Shown: piece by piece, positions 46,901 through 58,183 of the stretch
Layout of the letters: the number at the start of each line of letters is the position of its first letter
Numbering within the stretch: position 1 is the stretch's first letter
Assembly: GCA_006535965.1 (NCBI GenBank)
Contig: QEAR01000042.1
Span: forward strand, 107,788-171,787
Length of the DNA stretch: 64,000 nt
Source: Spizellomyces sp. 'palustris'
Taxonomy: Eukaryota > Chytridiomycota > Chytridiomycetes > Spizellomycetales > Spizellomycetaceae
Reading direction: 5' to 3'
The notes under the pieces: model-generated
The model's database searches: none
What the model was told of the DNA's origin: nothing
What the model saw: the letters and a program-made list of their open reading frames with translations, nothing else
Translations under genes and position numbers: made by a program

Positions 46901-48712
46901 TTATGTCAATAGACCAACCCTTTCCTCACGATCTATCTCATCAGCTATGGCTCTGTCCCCAACTAACGCATCAACCTGAATACCGTTTTCCACTAGATAT
47001 GCTCGAAATTCGGCATCTTCGATTTCCAGTGAGCGTCCGTTATATTCTGGAAGAAACATGTAACTTATGATGGCCCCAATGAGGGCGGCTATGCTGGTAA
47101 CATGAAGCGTTATCTCATGAGAATTGTTTCAGTGACTGCTGCTATTAAAAGTCCATAAAACACTTACGCGCCAACAAGGAAAGGGATCTTTTGCGCCTCT
47201 GGGCTACCAGGTTCGAAGGCTCTTGTCAGGGGTCTGAACGCTTGAGTACCGATAAAGGCCCCTATCTTTCCCACAGCGGCGCTTATACCATACGCTGTTC
47301 CCCGAATGGCTGTAGGATAGGATTCTGCAGCAGTCAAACCGATACAGTCACCTGGTCCAAACTCCCCAGAAGATAGATACAACCCGTAGAGAAGCACAAA
47401 GACCGGTAGAGCATGGGCCACCAATGACTCATAAAGCAGCACGATCGAGACCCCAAACAGAAAAATCCCTACAAATCCCAATGCCATCGTCTTGCGTCGT
47501 CCAATCTTATCCACCGCCACGGCACCCAAGAAGGCACCGGGTAGGTAAAAAAAGTTCAACAGAATGCCCCAGCATTGGATTTTGAACAGATTCGACGGAT
47601 CTGGCACAGCAGTGGAGATGATGACTGACCAGAAGATTCCAGCTGGGTACGCGATGAAATCGTAAAAGAACCAAATGCCCGACGTGACCAGGAGACGGGG
47701 CCAGTATTTTTTGAGAATGAGGATGTACGGGACAGAATGTTTCATGTGATTTTTGGAATATCGCTCGACGTTGAGGCTTTTAATACGGACTAGTACCAAA
47801 GACACCCTTGTTAGTAGAACCCATACGTGGTTCCAACACAACTGCATATAAGCCACTGCGTAACCATAAATAAAGAACTTACAGTACAAAACACTTAACG
47901 GTGGTAACATTCCAAATCCAAGCGCCAGCCTCCATACTACTTGCAAGTTGGCTCCCTCGTTCCATCCAAAGATCATCAGCAAGATAGCGGGCACAACGGC
48001 AGAAAGCACGAATCCAACATCAATCACCACATTGGTGACGAGAACAAAGATCCCTCCTCGCTTGCCTTGCTTCACAAGGTCCGCAGCCTCCGAAGCGCTG
48101 GCACTTGAACAAGGGTACTCTCCGCCAACACCTACCTGACACATTGGGGCATTAACAATCAACCACAAAGACACGTTGGGCAGGGGTTTCCACCGGCGTG
48201 ATCCTCATCCTGTTCACATACCCCTAAAACTCCTCGCATGATGGTCATCATCCAAAATAATCCCCCCACGTCACCTCGAGGACCCTGACTTGCTGCGGTC
48301 AATCCAGCACCAATAACAACAAGAATCGTACAGGCAACCAACCCTGTCTTCCTCCCAATTCGATCAACTATCAACCCAAACCCTAATTGTCCAACAATCT
48401 GTCCCGCCAATGCGGCATTGCTGATGCGAGTGCTGACCGCGTCCGTATAATGGTCAGGGTACATCCGGCTGAATACAGAATTTACAAAAGACACAATGCC
48501 GTTCTATATAATGGCAAAGTTAGAGATCGCGTTCAAATGTCACAAGAACGACCATGATCCAAAACCTGGTATCCATCGGACAGCAGCGCAAACCCAGCAA
48601 ATAAGACGGTAAAGTATGCACCTAGGCGAGATGTTGAAGCAACCTCATCTTCAATTGGCACCACAATATCTGCCTCGACACCAGACTCGTCGAGGCCGGT
48701 CGCTACTGGCAT
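46901..48712 (-). CDS. Git1-like glycerophosphoinositol/phosphate MFS transporter
   Basis: Major-facilitator protein with several introns, from MPVATGLDES (48712) to DREERVGLLT (stop at 46901). Diagnostic segments: GFALLSDGYQ in TM1; STRISNAALAGQIVGQLGFG; VDRIGRKTGLV (loop 2-3 MFS motif); GVGGEYPCSSASASEAA; a long central loop; WFFYDFIAYPAGIF; FYLPGAFLGAVAVDKIGRRKTM; and SSGEFGPGDCIGLTAAESYPTAIRGTAYGISAA. The block GEYPxSS-SEA with FGPGD-ESYPTA-RGT matches yeast Git1 and related phosphodiester and phosphate permeases. Substrate is therefore probably glycerophosphoinositol or glycerophosphocholine, with proton symport; this is family inference. A shortened decayed copy of its 3' end lies 7 kb to the left. 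Confidence 0.85.
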
Positions 48713-49102
48713 GCTCGACGTGAGACGCAGGGGGTGAGTGGGGGGTCAAGAGAGTGTGTCTCTCTGAATAAGCACGGAGGAGTACAGTACAACCACCCAG
48801 GGATAGTAAAGCAGAGGAATGACTCGGTCAAGAGGCATGCAACCCGGCGGCAGTTGAGGCGAGTTACGTTGTGTCGGGGACAGGTGACTAAGTTAGATTT
48901 TAATGCATTCCAATGACGGATAAGATGCAAAGGTGGGAGAAATGACAAATCTCTTTGTACAAGGTGTACTATCACAAGAATGAGGCGTGTATGTATTTAC
49001 GATGTCCTCAGTATCTCTCAAACTGTACAATTCTATCTATTGTAGCTACTCAGAGACGTTATGGCAAATACATTATATTATCCACACGGGAGCAGCTGCC
49101 TC
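48713..49102. other. Promoter of the transporter gene and 3' flank of the deacetylase
   Basis: Short spacer with no gene or clear element seen. Confidence 0.4.
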
Positions 49103-50427
49103 TCACATCAACATTGCGAGAACAGCCGAAGAAAGACCAACTCCGACCATCACAGCCACGTTAGATGACATGCGGCCGGCTGCACCTGTCTGTCCAGCTG
49201 GGGTAGAGGTTCCCGTGCTCTTGGGACTCCCAGAGCTCCCAGAGGCACCAGATGATGGCTTAGGAGGACTGGCGCTCTTGGTGGGTGCTGTGGTTGGTGG
49301 TGCAGCTGCTGCCGCAGCGCTGGCAACATCGATGTAGGGGTCCATCCCGATGCACGCGCCAACTGTGGTGAGCTTCAAGGGGAAGTTGGGAGTCTGTTGC
49401 ACAGCCTGCAAAACAGCGATGGACATTGCGTTGGTGACGTTCGACACTATAGGGAGGAGAATGGCCTTTAATATACGAAACACAACACCGGACCACTATA
49501 AAGTAGCGACATACAGGAGTGTTCGAGCGCAATGAAACCCTTTTGCGGATGGAACCAGCTCTTGGCAACGTTTACCACGGCGTTCACATCGGTGGTGTGA
49601 CTGTCCATACTGTCAAACGCCCACATAATGTTGTTGTAGCCGAGAGCACCAATGATGGCACGAACACGGTCATCAGCATCACCAAAAGGAGGACGGAAGA
49701 AGCGGGGCTTCACACCGAGAGTTCTAACAATCCAGGCTTCCGTGTACAGGATTTCTGCGACAATTTGCTCGTTGGTCAATGTAGTGAGCGGGGGATGAGT
49801 CCAAGTGTGGACGGCCACTTCGTGGTGCAACTCCTCGTGAATGCGCTTGAGAACCGTTGGGTTATAGAATGAGGAACTTCCCGCGACAAAGAACGTGGAT
49901 GTTTGATTCATCTTGGACAGTTCTTCAAGAAGAGTAACGGTCGATGGATTTGCCTGTTCATTAACCGATGGTCCATCGTCGTAGGTGAGGGCCCATTCGT
50001 TGTCTCCCAGGCACGCCGTTACGTCTGGCTGATAACCGTTTGCAGCAACCGTACGGTTACATTGCATTTGGGCGTAGCAGCCTCCATCCGCGCCTGCCTT
50101 CCCAGCAGGGTACGTGATAGTATCACCGTTCTTCACAGCGGGTTGCAAGGCCAAGATGTTGGCAGGAACGGCTGCAGTCACTCTCTTCATTCCATCTTGA
50201 ACAAGAGGGCTCTTGAGCAAATCTGGAACGTTGATAGCTCCTTTCGTCTGATCTGGATCAGGCCACAAGGTCGGCATGTTGGCGTACTTGGCAGCCAGAG
50301 GAGAAATTGGGGCAGCGGCGCTCGCAGCCTGAGCGACCTGGCCGGCGACAGGCGCTGCCGGAGCCTGGGCGGCAGCGACGACCACCATTGCGCATAGTGC
50401 GCCCAACTTTGCAATCGAGACAGGCAT
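49103..50427 (-). CDS. Chitin deacetylase-type polysaccharide deacetylase, probable GPI protein
   Basis: Two exons; an intron at about 49443-49515 joins ALEHS to NVTNAMS. CE4 (NodB) domain: TYDDGPS (about 148-154; first Asp is the catalytic base), HTWTH (about 207-211; metal-binding His pair), RFFRPPFGDADDR, and LGYNNIMWAFDSMD. It removes N-acetyl groups from chitin. An N-terminal signal peptide is followed by an Ala/Pro-rich stretch. The C-terminus is Ser/Pro/Thr-rich and ends in a hydrophobic tail (VMVGVGLSSAVLAMLM) after a small-residue site, as expected for GPI anchoring. Start: ATG at 50427, since the upstream in-frame codon is not ATG. A second deacetylase and a chitinase lie within 5.5 kb. 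Confidence 0.9.
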
Positions 50428-52650
50428 TCTCACAAACGTTGATGGGCAAGACGATAGGTGTGAAGGGCAGGGAAAGGCTCAACCTGCCTTTAAGAAATCA
50501 AGATGATGTGGCGCATTATCGTTTTGGCCGCTCGTCATCAATTTAGACGTTAAAGGTCATATGCACAAAGAAAAGACAGCAAAACGGCAAAGTTTCAATA
50601 GCGCAGAGTTTGACACCTTTAGGAAAAGCGACGATTATGTCAAAATTGATGGTTTGTGACTGTGCCTCCGCCGTTTTGCCACACTTGGGGGTGTATCCCA
50701 GATGTACCGAAAGGACGTTTTGCATTTGAACCCTGAAACAACCGATTCCTTTTCCCCAGAGCTTGGAATTTGGGATAGTATTGGGCAATAAAGTTGACAG
50801 TCTCAATGAAACCAACGCACAATCTTAACCCTCTCGGTGGATCGCCATCATTGACTCTCACCAAGGCACTATCGTAACCCTAGTTCGTGAATACGAATAG
50901 AGGTAATTTTTCAAAACTCATACCGGGTTTAATGACAAGTTTAATTCTTGGGGTGGTATTGCCGACCGATTACCCAGGTCGCCGCTACAAGGGAGATGTG
51001 ATGCTGAAGCATTCAGAGATCGCGTATCCTGAATCTGGTCTAAACCGGGCCGGGTGAGGCATTCGGATTTAGCGGTTGGTCGGTTTCCAGTGCTGTAATG
51101 GAACAGAAATCATATGGGACGATTGGCAGCCAACCATCATTTTAAGACCTTGAGTGGTCAGCTCCAGATGAGCACATCAGGAACTTGGCGGACCAACGCT
51201 GGGTTGTGCATTAAGGAACTGCGTTAGTGCTCAGGCAGACACGCAAATAGCATGTTGGTAGCAATGGGAAGCTCCTTAGACTGTAAGTATCCGTTAGCGT
51301 TATTTTTCGATATTTAGTAGTACTTGGGTCACGTACTTTCGAATAGATCCACCATATTCAAGCATGGTACAATGTCTGGTTGCTAGCATACCGACAAGCA
51401 CGGCCACTAACGCTTAGCCAACATCTAATACTTGAATATTCAATGAATGCCACACCTGCAGTTCATCAAGAAAATGGGATCTACTTGCCGTCACATAGAG
51501 CTCTACCCAGTATCGAATTGTGTGACAACCTCGCCTGCTCAACCTGCTGAATCTCTTTAGGCCAACTAGATAACCCCATGCCGGTTCAGAAGGGTATCAA
51601 TGGTGTTAGCAGGGTGTACGCCGTTTCTATCTTGGTCAATCGAATCTGTACTTCTTGCAAATAGTGACCATACCAGTACAGGACGTAAAGTCTGCGGGTA
51701 CCTGTCTTACTGACCTGTGTTATAGGCTTGAGTTTAGACTACTTGCCCCTACGATGTCCATTTGTAGTGATATTATAGGTGTGCAAAATATGAGTCATAT
51801 TTGGGGCATAGTCGCGGTACCGGGCTGTTGGGGCAGCCAATAGATTTGAGGAATGCGCGTGAGTATAAGCAAAAAATATGTAAACAAGAATCATGTACCC
51901 TATGAGTGCCGACTTCCATAAGAAAAAAGCACGAATATATCTCAACCAAAAAGAGCCGTTGGGGTGAAATTGTGTGGTGAGACCGAGTTTGACCACTCTC
52001 TCGTTGACTTGACAAGTCATGCTATACGACTACAATGAATGGTTGTGGTGAAATAGGGATAGGGGATATGGAACGCACCCGCGCTGGTAGAAAAAAACCT
52101 GGCGTCTACCAAGTGGATAGAATAGAAAATCCCTCTTGGCATCCCTATACATGAATATAGAGGCTACAAAGCATTTGTAGATCATGTTATTTACTCTCCA
52201 GTGCAATTGGATTTCCATTTGTCGCGCCTGTTATTGGGAATTGCTTGACAAAAGGATAGGGATAGGGAACCCGGTGCAAATCCTCTTGCTTTTTAGGATA
52301 CGTTTTTTGCACGTTCTAATAGTTCTCTTAGTTCGCAGTCCAGACAGCCAGATGACAAACAATAGAAGAGAATTTTACGCAGTGAATTTTCCCCATTATG
52401 TTACGCACATGAAGACATGGATAACAATCGAGGCACATTGTCGGATTTGAGCACCCATGATGCCTGCGACGAGGGCCTTGTTGGTTCGTCCCCTCCTCCC
52501 GCCAAGCATATAAACAGCGCATCCAGCGAGACTCATCGGCATCTGTCCAACACGACCTCTTGCGCAACTACGTAACCCTCTCCTTTTGCCTCGCCATTTG
52601 TTCCAGCCTTTGTATTTTCTGTTGATACTATACCCTCACGAAAAAGATAA
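50428..52650. other. 2.2 kb spacer without a supported gene
   Basis: Divergent promoter space between the deacetylase and the chitinase. All frames are short; no motif, RNA or repeat recognised. Confidence 0.4.
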
Positions 52651-53523
52651 ATGCACGTCATCGGAGTCATCGTCGTCGCCGTTGCCTGGCTTGCTAATAT
52701 ATCGCTTGGTAATGGGCCGGTATATCTGATTTTTGATCCCTTCGCTGCACACAAGCGCTGATTATATCCATCAATTGTAGGCACCATTATACCTCGTCCT
52801 ATTGCGGTCACTTCTCAACAGCTTCAGGTGCCTATTTGACCTATATGCTCTCTTGATTGGTTCTGATCTTTGTATATCTCCATCCTTCTGTGATAGTGCG
52901 CCTTTCCAGAGGCACCTAATCGCTTCGCGGAGCTTGTGATGGCCATTAACGGGACTTCACTGGCTAGGGATGCCGAAGAGCTCTCCATTTTCCTCGGTCA
53001 AATTGGCCATGAAAGTGCTGGCCTGACTGCTGTGCGCGAATTCTGCTCCATGCCTGGGGCCGCAGATTCTTGCGTTACTCAATACGATGGTCCAGGCTGG
53101 TGTGATGCCGCTTCACCTGCTGACAAGCATTACTATGGCCGGTACTACGTGATACTCAACTATTGTGCTATCACCATATTATGTAACTAACATGTTGGCT
53201 GCCTGTAATCGTGCAGTGGATTCATTCAACTTACGTGGTCCTGCAACTACCAAGCCGCTGGAAGGGCTCTCGGTTTGAACCTTCTTGAGGACCCGGACAT
53301 GGTCGAAAGGAACATTACAGTCGCCTGGAAAACAGCAGTCTGGTTCTGGAATTCTAACAATTGTGGTACATCTGGCTTTGCGAATGCTACGCAGTGCTTG
53401 AACGGGAACTTGGAGTGCAATGGAGGTCCAGGGGCCGCTAAGCAGGAGGGTCGGATCGCCGCGTTTAAAAGAGTGCGTCAGTGCATGGGCCTTCCCGAAT
53501 ACAGCGGAAAGCTGAGGTGTTAG
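52651..53523 (+). CDS. GH19 chitinase, secreted
   Basis: Four exons (52651-52708, 52781-52827, 52897-53141, 53217-53523) join in frame. A hydrophobic signal (MHVIGVIVVAVAWLANISL) precedes a compact GH19 domain. The first catalytic Glu is in GQIGHESAGL; HYYGR/GFIQLTWSCNY spans an intron and holds the substrate-binding motif; ALGLNLLEDPDMV and WKTAVWFW follow as in plant and bacterial class IV-type enzymes. There are eight or more Cys for disulfides. GH19 enzymes hydrolyse chitin by inversion. The family is rare in higher fungi, where GH18 dominates, and is better known from plants, bacteria and some early-diverging fungi. With a length of about 218 residues and no chitin-binding module, this is a minimal form. 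It sits between two chitin deacetylases. Confidence 0.9.
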
Positions 53524-54541
53524 CAACATGTCGTCTGTCGTGTGCAGGGGAGATATGAGTCGGAAAGTGAAGCGACTACAAATATGTAGACTATCATGCC
53601 ATTATAGAAGGCCATATAGAAAAATAGAAAACACAAGAAAGTAGTTCATCGAACACGACAAACTGGCGGCAATCAGGCCTTGTTAAGTTTCTCTTCACCC
53701 TAACCGGGAATTAGATAAAAATATTTAACCCTGCCTCAGAAGTGGGAACGTCAGAGGTGCTTGGCGCAGGCTAGGCGCTTGATCCAGCTTCGATCTGTGA
53801 TTAGCTCACAGAGCCAATATATAGCGATGAGCTGTCCGCCATCATGAAGGAAAAGCGTCGGCGTAAGGTTAAAAGATAAGAGGGAAGCCCAGGGAAGTTT
53901 GTAGGAAATGAAGTCCCATCACATTTTTAACTCGGGGGAATTCATAATGCACAGGCCATTCACAAGTGTCGTTCTTTTGTTTAGAATGAGGGATCGGGTG
54001 CTTACGTAATATGTGAGCATTACCAGTAGATGTGAAGAAGGGGATTTTTTAGAAGAGCGCAACCGGATCGTGATCGAGCAGTTCACAGTTTTACATGAAA
54101 TGACATGGCCATACGGTGTGGTATCATCAATCATTGTGGGCTTTTGTCGTCTGACAAGGTACAGCAGTAAGCGAACGACGTTCAATTCGCGCCTGATGCA
54201 GAGGAACCTGAGCTGCCGCCGGTATGACATTTGGATGCGATATTGCATATACTTTGAACTACCTCATCGGATTTCGTCACAAGATTAGCCCAGTTCCGGT
54301 TTGATTGCCCCGCAAGCAAATGAAGATGGTCCCATGTTAGCAGCTGCTTGGAGAAAGGGCCTCGTATAATTCTTATGGTACAGTGGACAGGTAACTTGGA
54401 ATGAAAGTAGGTATATCTACGGAATTGCAAGGTGCAGACTATTTGCGGCCTTCGTTACTATATTCACCATATACCATCGCCTCATTAGTTTCTGTAAACT
54501 ACCTCTTAACCTTCTACTAGCTAAGAACATATGTGTGGTCT
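53524..54541. other. Convergent intergenic spacer
   Basis: Lies between the 3' ends of the chitinase and the second deacetylase. No supported feature. Confidence 0.4.
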
Positions 54542-55744
54542 TTATAAATATAGTAAGAGAACAGCGGCAAGTGCAGTCAACATTGCCTTAGACACGGCCG
54601 AAGAGTCACTGGTGAACAAGGACCGGCTTCCACTCCGTGCAGGGACCGTAGGAGGTACGGCTGCTGACCCGAGGGAATTTGTGGAGACAGACGCGGTGGT
54701 CGCGGTGGGTGTGGGCACAGTAGAGGTGGCATCATTGCTACGGTAGAAAGGTTCGTTCATGCAGGTCCCGATGGGCATCATTTTCAACGGAAATCCAGGT
54801 CCCATCTGCTTGATGGCATCCAAGATCTGAATGGCGAGCCCCGATGTGAAGGTGCTGATATCGTGCTCCAAGGAGATAAACCCGGGTTGCCCGACAAACC
54901 ACGTTTTGACTATTTCCAAAAGCTTCTGCGTTGAGCTGGCTGAATGGTCATCGACATTCGCATCGGTGCTGTCACGATCTGGGCTGGTGCTCCACAAAAT
55001 AGTGCGATATCCCAATGCATCAGCGATGGCACGAATGCGGTCATCAACATCTCCACAAGGTGGCCGCCAGTAACGTGGGATTACACCAGTTGCATTATAG
55101 ATGAGAGCTTCGGTGTACTTTAGTTCAGCGACGAACTGGGCGTTAGAGAGCGCTGTTGAGGTCCAGTGGGTCCAGGTGTGGGCCGCAATTTGATGGCCAG
55201 CTGCATAGGTCTGCTGTATCTCTTCTGGATGCGAGGCCCCCATTGCCCCAACAATGAAAAAGGTCGCTTTCTGGTTGTTAAGTGCAGCAAGAGCCGTTCG
55301 CAGCGCGATAGTGTCATTTACATTCTTTCCGTTCACGACTTTAACCGAAGGGCCGTCGTCGTATGTGAGACCCCATACATTCTCCCCAGGACATGTAACA
55401 ACATCCGCTTTGAAGGCTGCAGTGTCATTCGCACGAACACATTGGTCGTTTGGCCAGTAGCAGTTTGGCACCGCCGCATTCTGCGGATACGCTGCCACAC
55501 ATGAACTCGTATATTTGGACGGAGGGATATTAAGATAATTGCCCGGGACTACCGCCTGTACGTAGGCGAGCGCAGAGGTAACAAGCTGATCCTGTAGAAA
55601 GGTATCAGGAATTGGCGAGGCTTCGTCTGTGGGAGGCCAGGACTTGGGCATTGGTGGGGGCATAGGAAGCGTTGGACGCTGGCCACGGACGGAGATGCCG
55701 ATCACCGAAAGAAGAACGGTAAGAGTTGCTAGAAGTGCAAACAT
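54542..55744 (-). CDS. Chitin deacetylase-type polysaccharide deacetylase, probable GPI protein (second copy)
   Basis: Intronless ORF of 400 residues. Signal peptide (MFALLATLTVLLSVIGISV), Pro-rich stretch, then a CE4 domain: LTYDDGPS (126-133), AAHTWTH (187-193), RYWRPPCGDVDDRIR (about 224-238), LGYRTILWSTSPDRDS and GFISLEHD. It ends in a Ser/Thr/Pro stalk and a hydrophobic tail (MLTALAAVLLLYL), a GPI signal. Same family as the gene at 49103-50427 but only moderately alike: it has no intron, and a Cys replaces the Phe of RPPFGD. It probably deacetylates cell-wall chitin at the plasma membrane; differing stage or substrate is likely but not readable. Confidence 0.92.
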   Translation of the reverse strand: MFALLATLTVLLSVIGISVRGQRPTLPMPPPMPKSWPPTDEASPIPDTFLQDQLVTSALAYVQAVVPGNYLNIPPSKYTSSCVAAYPQNAAVPNCYWPNDQCVRANDTAAFKADVVTCPGENVWGLTYDDGPSVKVVNGKNVNDTIALRTALAALNNQKATFFIVGAMGASHPEEIQQTYAAGHQIAAHTWTHWTSTALSNAQFVAELKYTEALIYNATGVIPRYWRPPCGDVDDRIRAIADALGYRTILWSTSPDRDSTDANVDDHSASSTQKLLEIVKTWFVGQPGFISLEHDISTFTSGLAIQILDAIKQMGPGFPLKMMPIGTCMNEPFYRSNDATSTVPTPTATTASVSTNSLGSAAVPPTVPARSGSRSLFTSDSSAVSKAMLTALAAVLLLYL

Positions 55745-56626
55745 GGTAAATGTAACCTATGGTCCCCAAAACTAGTAGTAAAAACTATCCAGATAGTGAA
55801 CCGACATGGGAGACCTGAAACTACTTGCTATATAGGCAGGCATTCTCAGTGAAAACAAGGAACCAGCCCTTTCCACCGCCCCCGGAAGCATCCGTTCGAT
55901 GTTGAATACATAATTTTCCCCCTGAACGTCTGCCTACTGCGTCTTTGCACGGAGGCTCATCTTACTACAACGGCCAATACCGGGCTGTGCATTTGACCAT
56001 TGTCCTTGCGTTGAATTATTGAATATTACATTATTGATTACAGCACTGTTGAGATGTCACGTAGGTCAATAGGTACCTTTCAATATAGAAGGTGCAATGG
56101 TCCGAACCATAAACTTTATTTTCAGGTCCTACGCTCTACTGGAAAGTCCTCATTTCCCCTTGCATTCCTGTTTGCTGGCCAAAGTGGATTCACTGTTCTG
56201 GACGTAACAAACGCCCATATACTGAAATATAGCTGGTAAAATTCCTAGGTTCAAAGTTCGGCAAGACGTCCCTGCAAACTTAAAGTTTTAAGAACGTTCC
56301 GCCAAGCTAGAACAGTACTCGTGGCTGGGCAAGTCGTCCCGCCTACCGGTGGTGTGAGTCAGAGAGTTGCCTCTAAATTTTAGCGTGCAGCCATGCTTGC
56401 CACACTGCTGTGCTGCCTATACGTTTACTGGCTACCAGGTGGAAATATTGAGCAGCGCTTTTCCAAGGAACTACTGCCAGAATATTGCAGGACCTTTCAA
56501 GCATCCAGCTTTAACGCGAAGATAGATTTTCGGCCGTCGTCGTTTGCTAGACACGATATTGGTTTTACTTTTGGACCCAGCCCAACCTTCTTCAGCTCGG
56601 CTTGTCTAGGACAACACACCAAGATC
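55745..56626. other. Divergent promoter region
   Basis: No separate gene supported. An open frame continuous with the SDR gene begins at 56393 and could encode a longer N-terminus. Confidence 0.4.
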
Positions 56627-57500
56627 ATGACAACACCCTTGAAAAGCCTTACTGGCAAAGTGGCACTCATCACAGGAGGTTCTCGCGGAATAGGTCGTGC
56701 TATAGCCCAGCGTCTTGCTAAAGACGGTGCCACGGTGATCATCAACTACAGCTCCAGTGCTGCCGATGCAGAAACGCTCATCAAGGACATTGTGGATCAG
56801 ATTAAACCAGATGTCAGACCACTTGCTATTAAGGCCGATGTGAGCAAACTGGATCAGTGTAAAGCCCTAGTTCAACAGAGTCTCCAAGCCTTTGGCCGCG
56901 TGGATATCTTGGTCCTTAATGCTGGTATCCTCCCCATGGAAGACCTGAGCCAAATAACCGAAGGTGAGTAGATTGCTCAGCCGGGGTGGCAATGTGCATT
57001 TCAGCTCCGGGTCGAGGGGTCGAAATGCCAGCGGAACCAATTGTTTACCAAGCAAATTATCCTTAGAATCGTTTGACCGCACATTTGGTGTGAACGTGAA
57101 GGGACCCATGTTCCTGACCCAGCTTCTGGCGCCCCAAATGTCCTCCAACTCGAGAGTGATATTCTTCTCCACCTCCCTCACTGGTGCCTCAACGGTAATG
57201 CCAAACTATGCTCTCTACAATTCCAGTAAAGGTGCCATCGAGCAGCTCGCACGTGTGCTAGCAAAGGATCTCGGTCGCCGAGGAATCAATGTGAATGTGG
57301 TTTCCCCAGGCCCGACTGCCACGGACATGTTCTACAGCGGAAAGACGGAGGAGCAGGTCAAATTCATTGCCAATCTATCACCTTTTGGAAGATTGGGAAC
57401 CCCCAAAGAAATTGCCGGGGTAGTTGCATTTTTGGCTGGGCCAGATTCTGCTTGGGTATCGGGACAAAACATAAAGGCAAATGGCGCCTTTGTCGTCTAA
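56627..57500 (+). CDS. Short-chain dehydrogenase/reductase (classical)
   Basis: Two exons; the intron at 56964-57066 restores EESFD. Classical SDR: nucleotide motif TGGSRGIG near the N-terminus, NAG (VLNAGIL), an NVKGPMF segment, the catalytic Ser in FFSTSLTG, the YNSSK catalytic Tyr-Lys, and the PGPTATDMF loop. The length of 256 residues is normal for the family. The Arg in the glycine-rich turn (TGGSRGIG) and an NYSS segment after beta-2 suggest NADP(H) preference. Close to 3-oxoacyl-reductase-like fungal SDRs; substrate unknown. The ATG at 56627 (MTTPLKSLTGKVAL) gives the normal family start. An upstream in-frame ATG at 56393 would add a 78-residue extension of no recognised type. Confidence 0.88.
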
Positions 57501-57548
57501 ATTGCAGATTGGGGGTACTGGGATCTTCTTTTTCGTACCCGAGGTCGC

Positions 57549-57562
57549 TAGGGTTAGGGTTA
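57549..57562 (+). repeat. Interstitial telomere-like repeat
   Basis: TAGGGTTAGGGTTA, just over two units of the fungal TTAGGG telomere repeat, 48 bp past the SDR stop. Confidence 0.6.
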
Positions 57563-57649
57563 CTTACATGGTTGTGCGGGTTGAGGATTTTTTTTCCGAG
57601 ATTTTTTATGTTGTATTTGACATGGCAGGATCGGAGAGAATCCATTGGG

Positions 57650-57664
57650 TTAGGTTTAGGGTTA
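57650..57664 (+). repeat. Interstitial telomere-like repeat (imperfect)
   Basis: TTAGGTTTAGGGTTA, touching the last codon of the KilA-N reading frame on the other strand. Confidence 0.5.
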
Positions 57665-58183
57665 ACGATGTCTTACGTCATCAGCATATTTTTCCTTACA
57701 AACATCACCAAATTGCCGTTCCAGTTTTCCGTTTTCTTGTTGAAGTGCTTCAATGTTCCTGGACAAAACATTGTTCTGTTCTCGAAGTTGTTCGAGTTCC
57801 GTTGCCACCAGATTTTTATCATCTCCATCGTTTTGTTGTAATTGAGATCATATCCGATTAATTTCATTGTATGCGCTATTTAGTGCTTCGACCAAAAGAA
57901 GTTGCATCTTGACACCGATTTCGTCTGAAATCCAAAAGGCCAAGATTGTAGCGACACGCGCATCCATCCATGTACCCTCTCGTGGGATAACATCATGGAG
58001 TCTAGCATTTGGGAACATTTCTTGTAGACGAGAACTCTCCGCACGATACTTGCTAGATCGAATGAAACTGTCTAACCGTTTTCGTGCTGCAGTACACATC
58101 TTTGTGGCGTTCACCATACCATCATGGCGGATTTCGACTTCCACAGCGTTGTTGTCGGTTTGGATGGTAAGTTGTTGATTCAT
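57662..58183 (-). pseudogene. KilA-N domain gene with in-frame stop before a coiled coil
   Basis: From ATG 58183 a 111-residue KilA-N domain is encoded: EIRHDGMVNATKMC, a basic RSSKYR segment and GTWMDARVATILAFWI, the typical C-terminal motif. A TGA at 57848-57850 ends it. The same frame then stays open for 61 more codons to a TAA at 57662-57664. That stretch encodes an amphipathic helix of Leu/Glu/Gln heptads (ATELEQLREQNNVLSRNIEAL), a coiled coil often found after KilA-N. The domain is typical of large DNA viruses and phages and is distantly related to fungal APSES DNA-binding domains. One substitution therefore appears to have cut the protein. Alternatives are a natural short protein or stop readthrough. 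Flanking telomere-like motifs suggest insertion near a former chromosome end. Confidence 0.72.

Noticed and set aside
48987-49337. Plus-strand open frame opposite the first deacetylase C-terminus
   Set aside because: It is the antisense reflection of the Ser/Ala/Pro-rich stalk codons.
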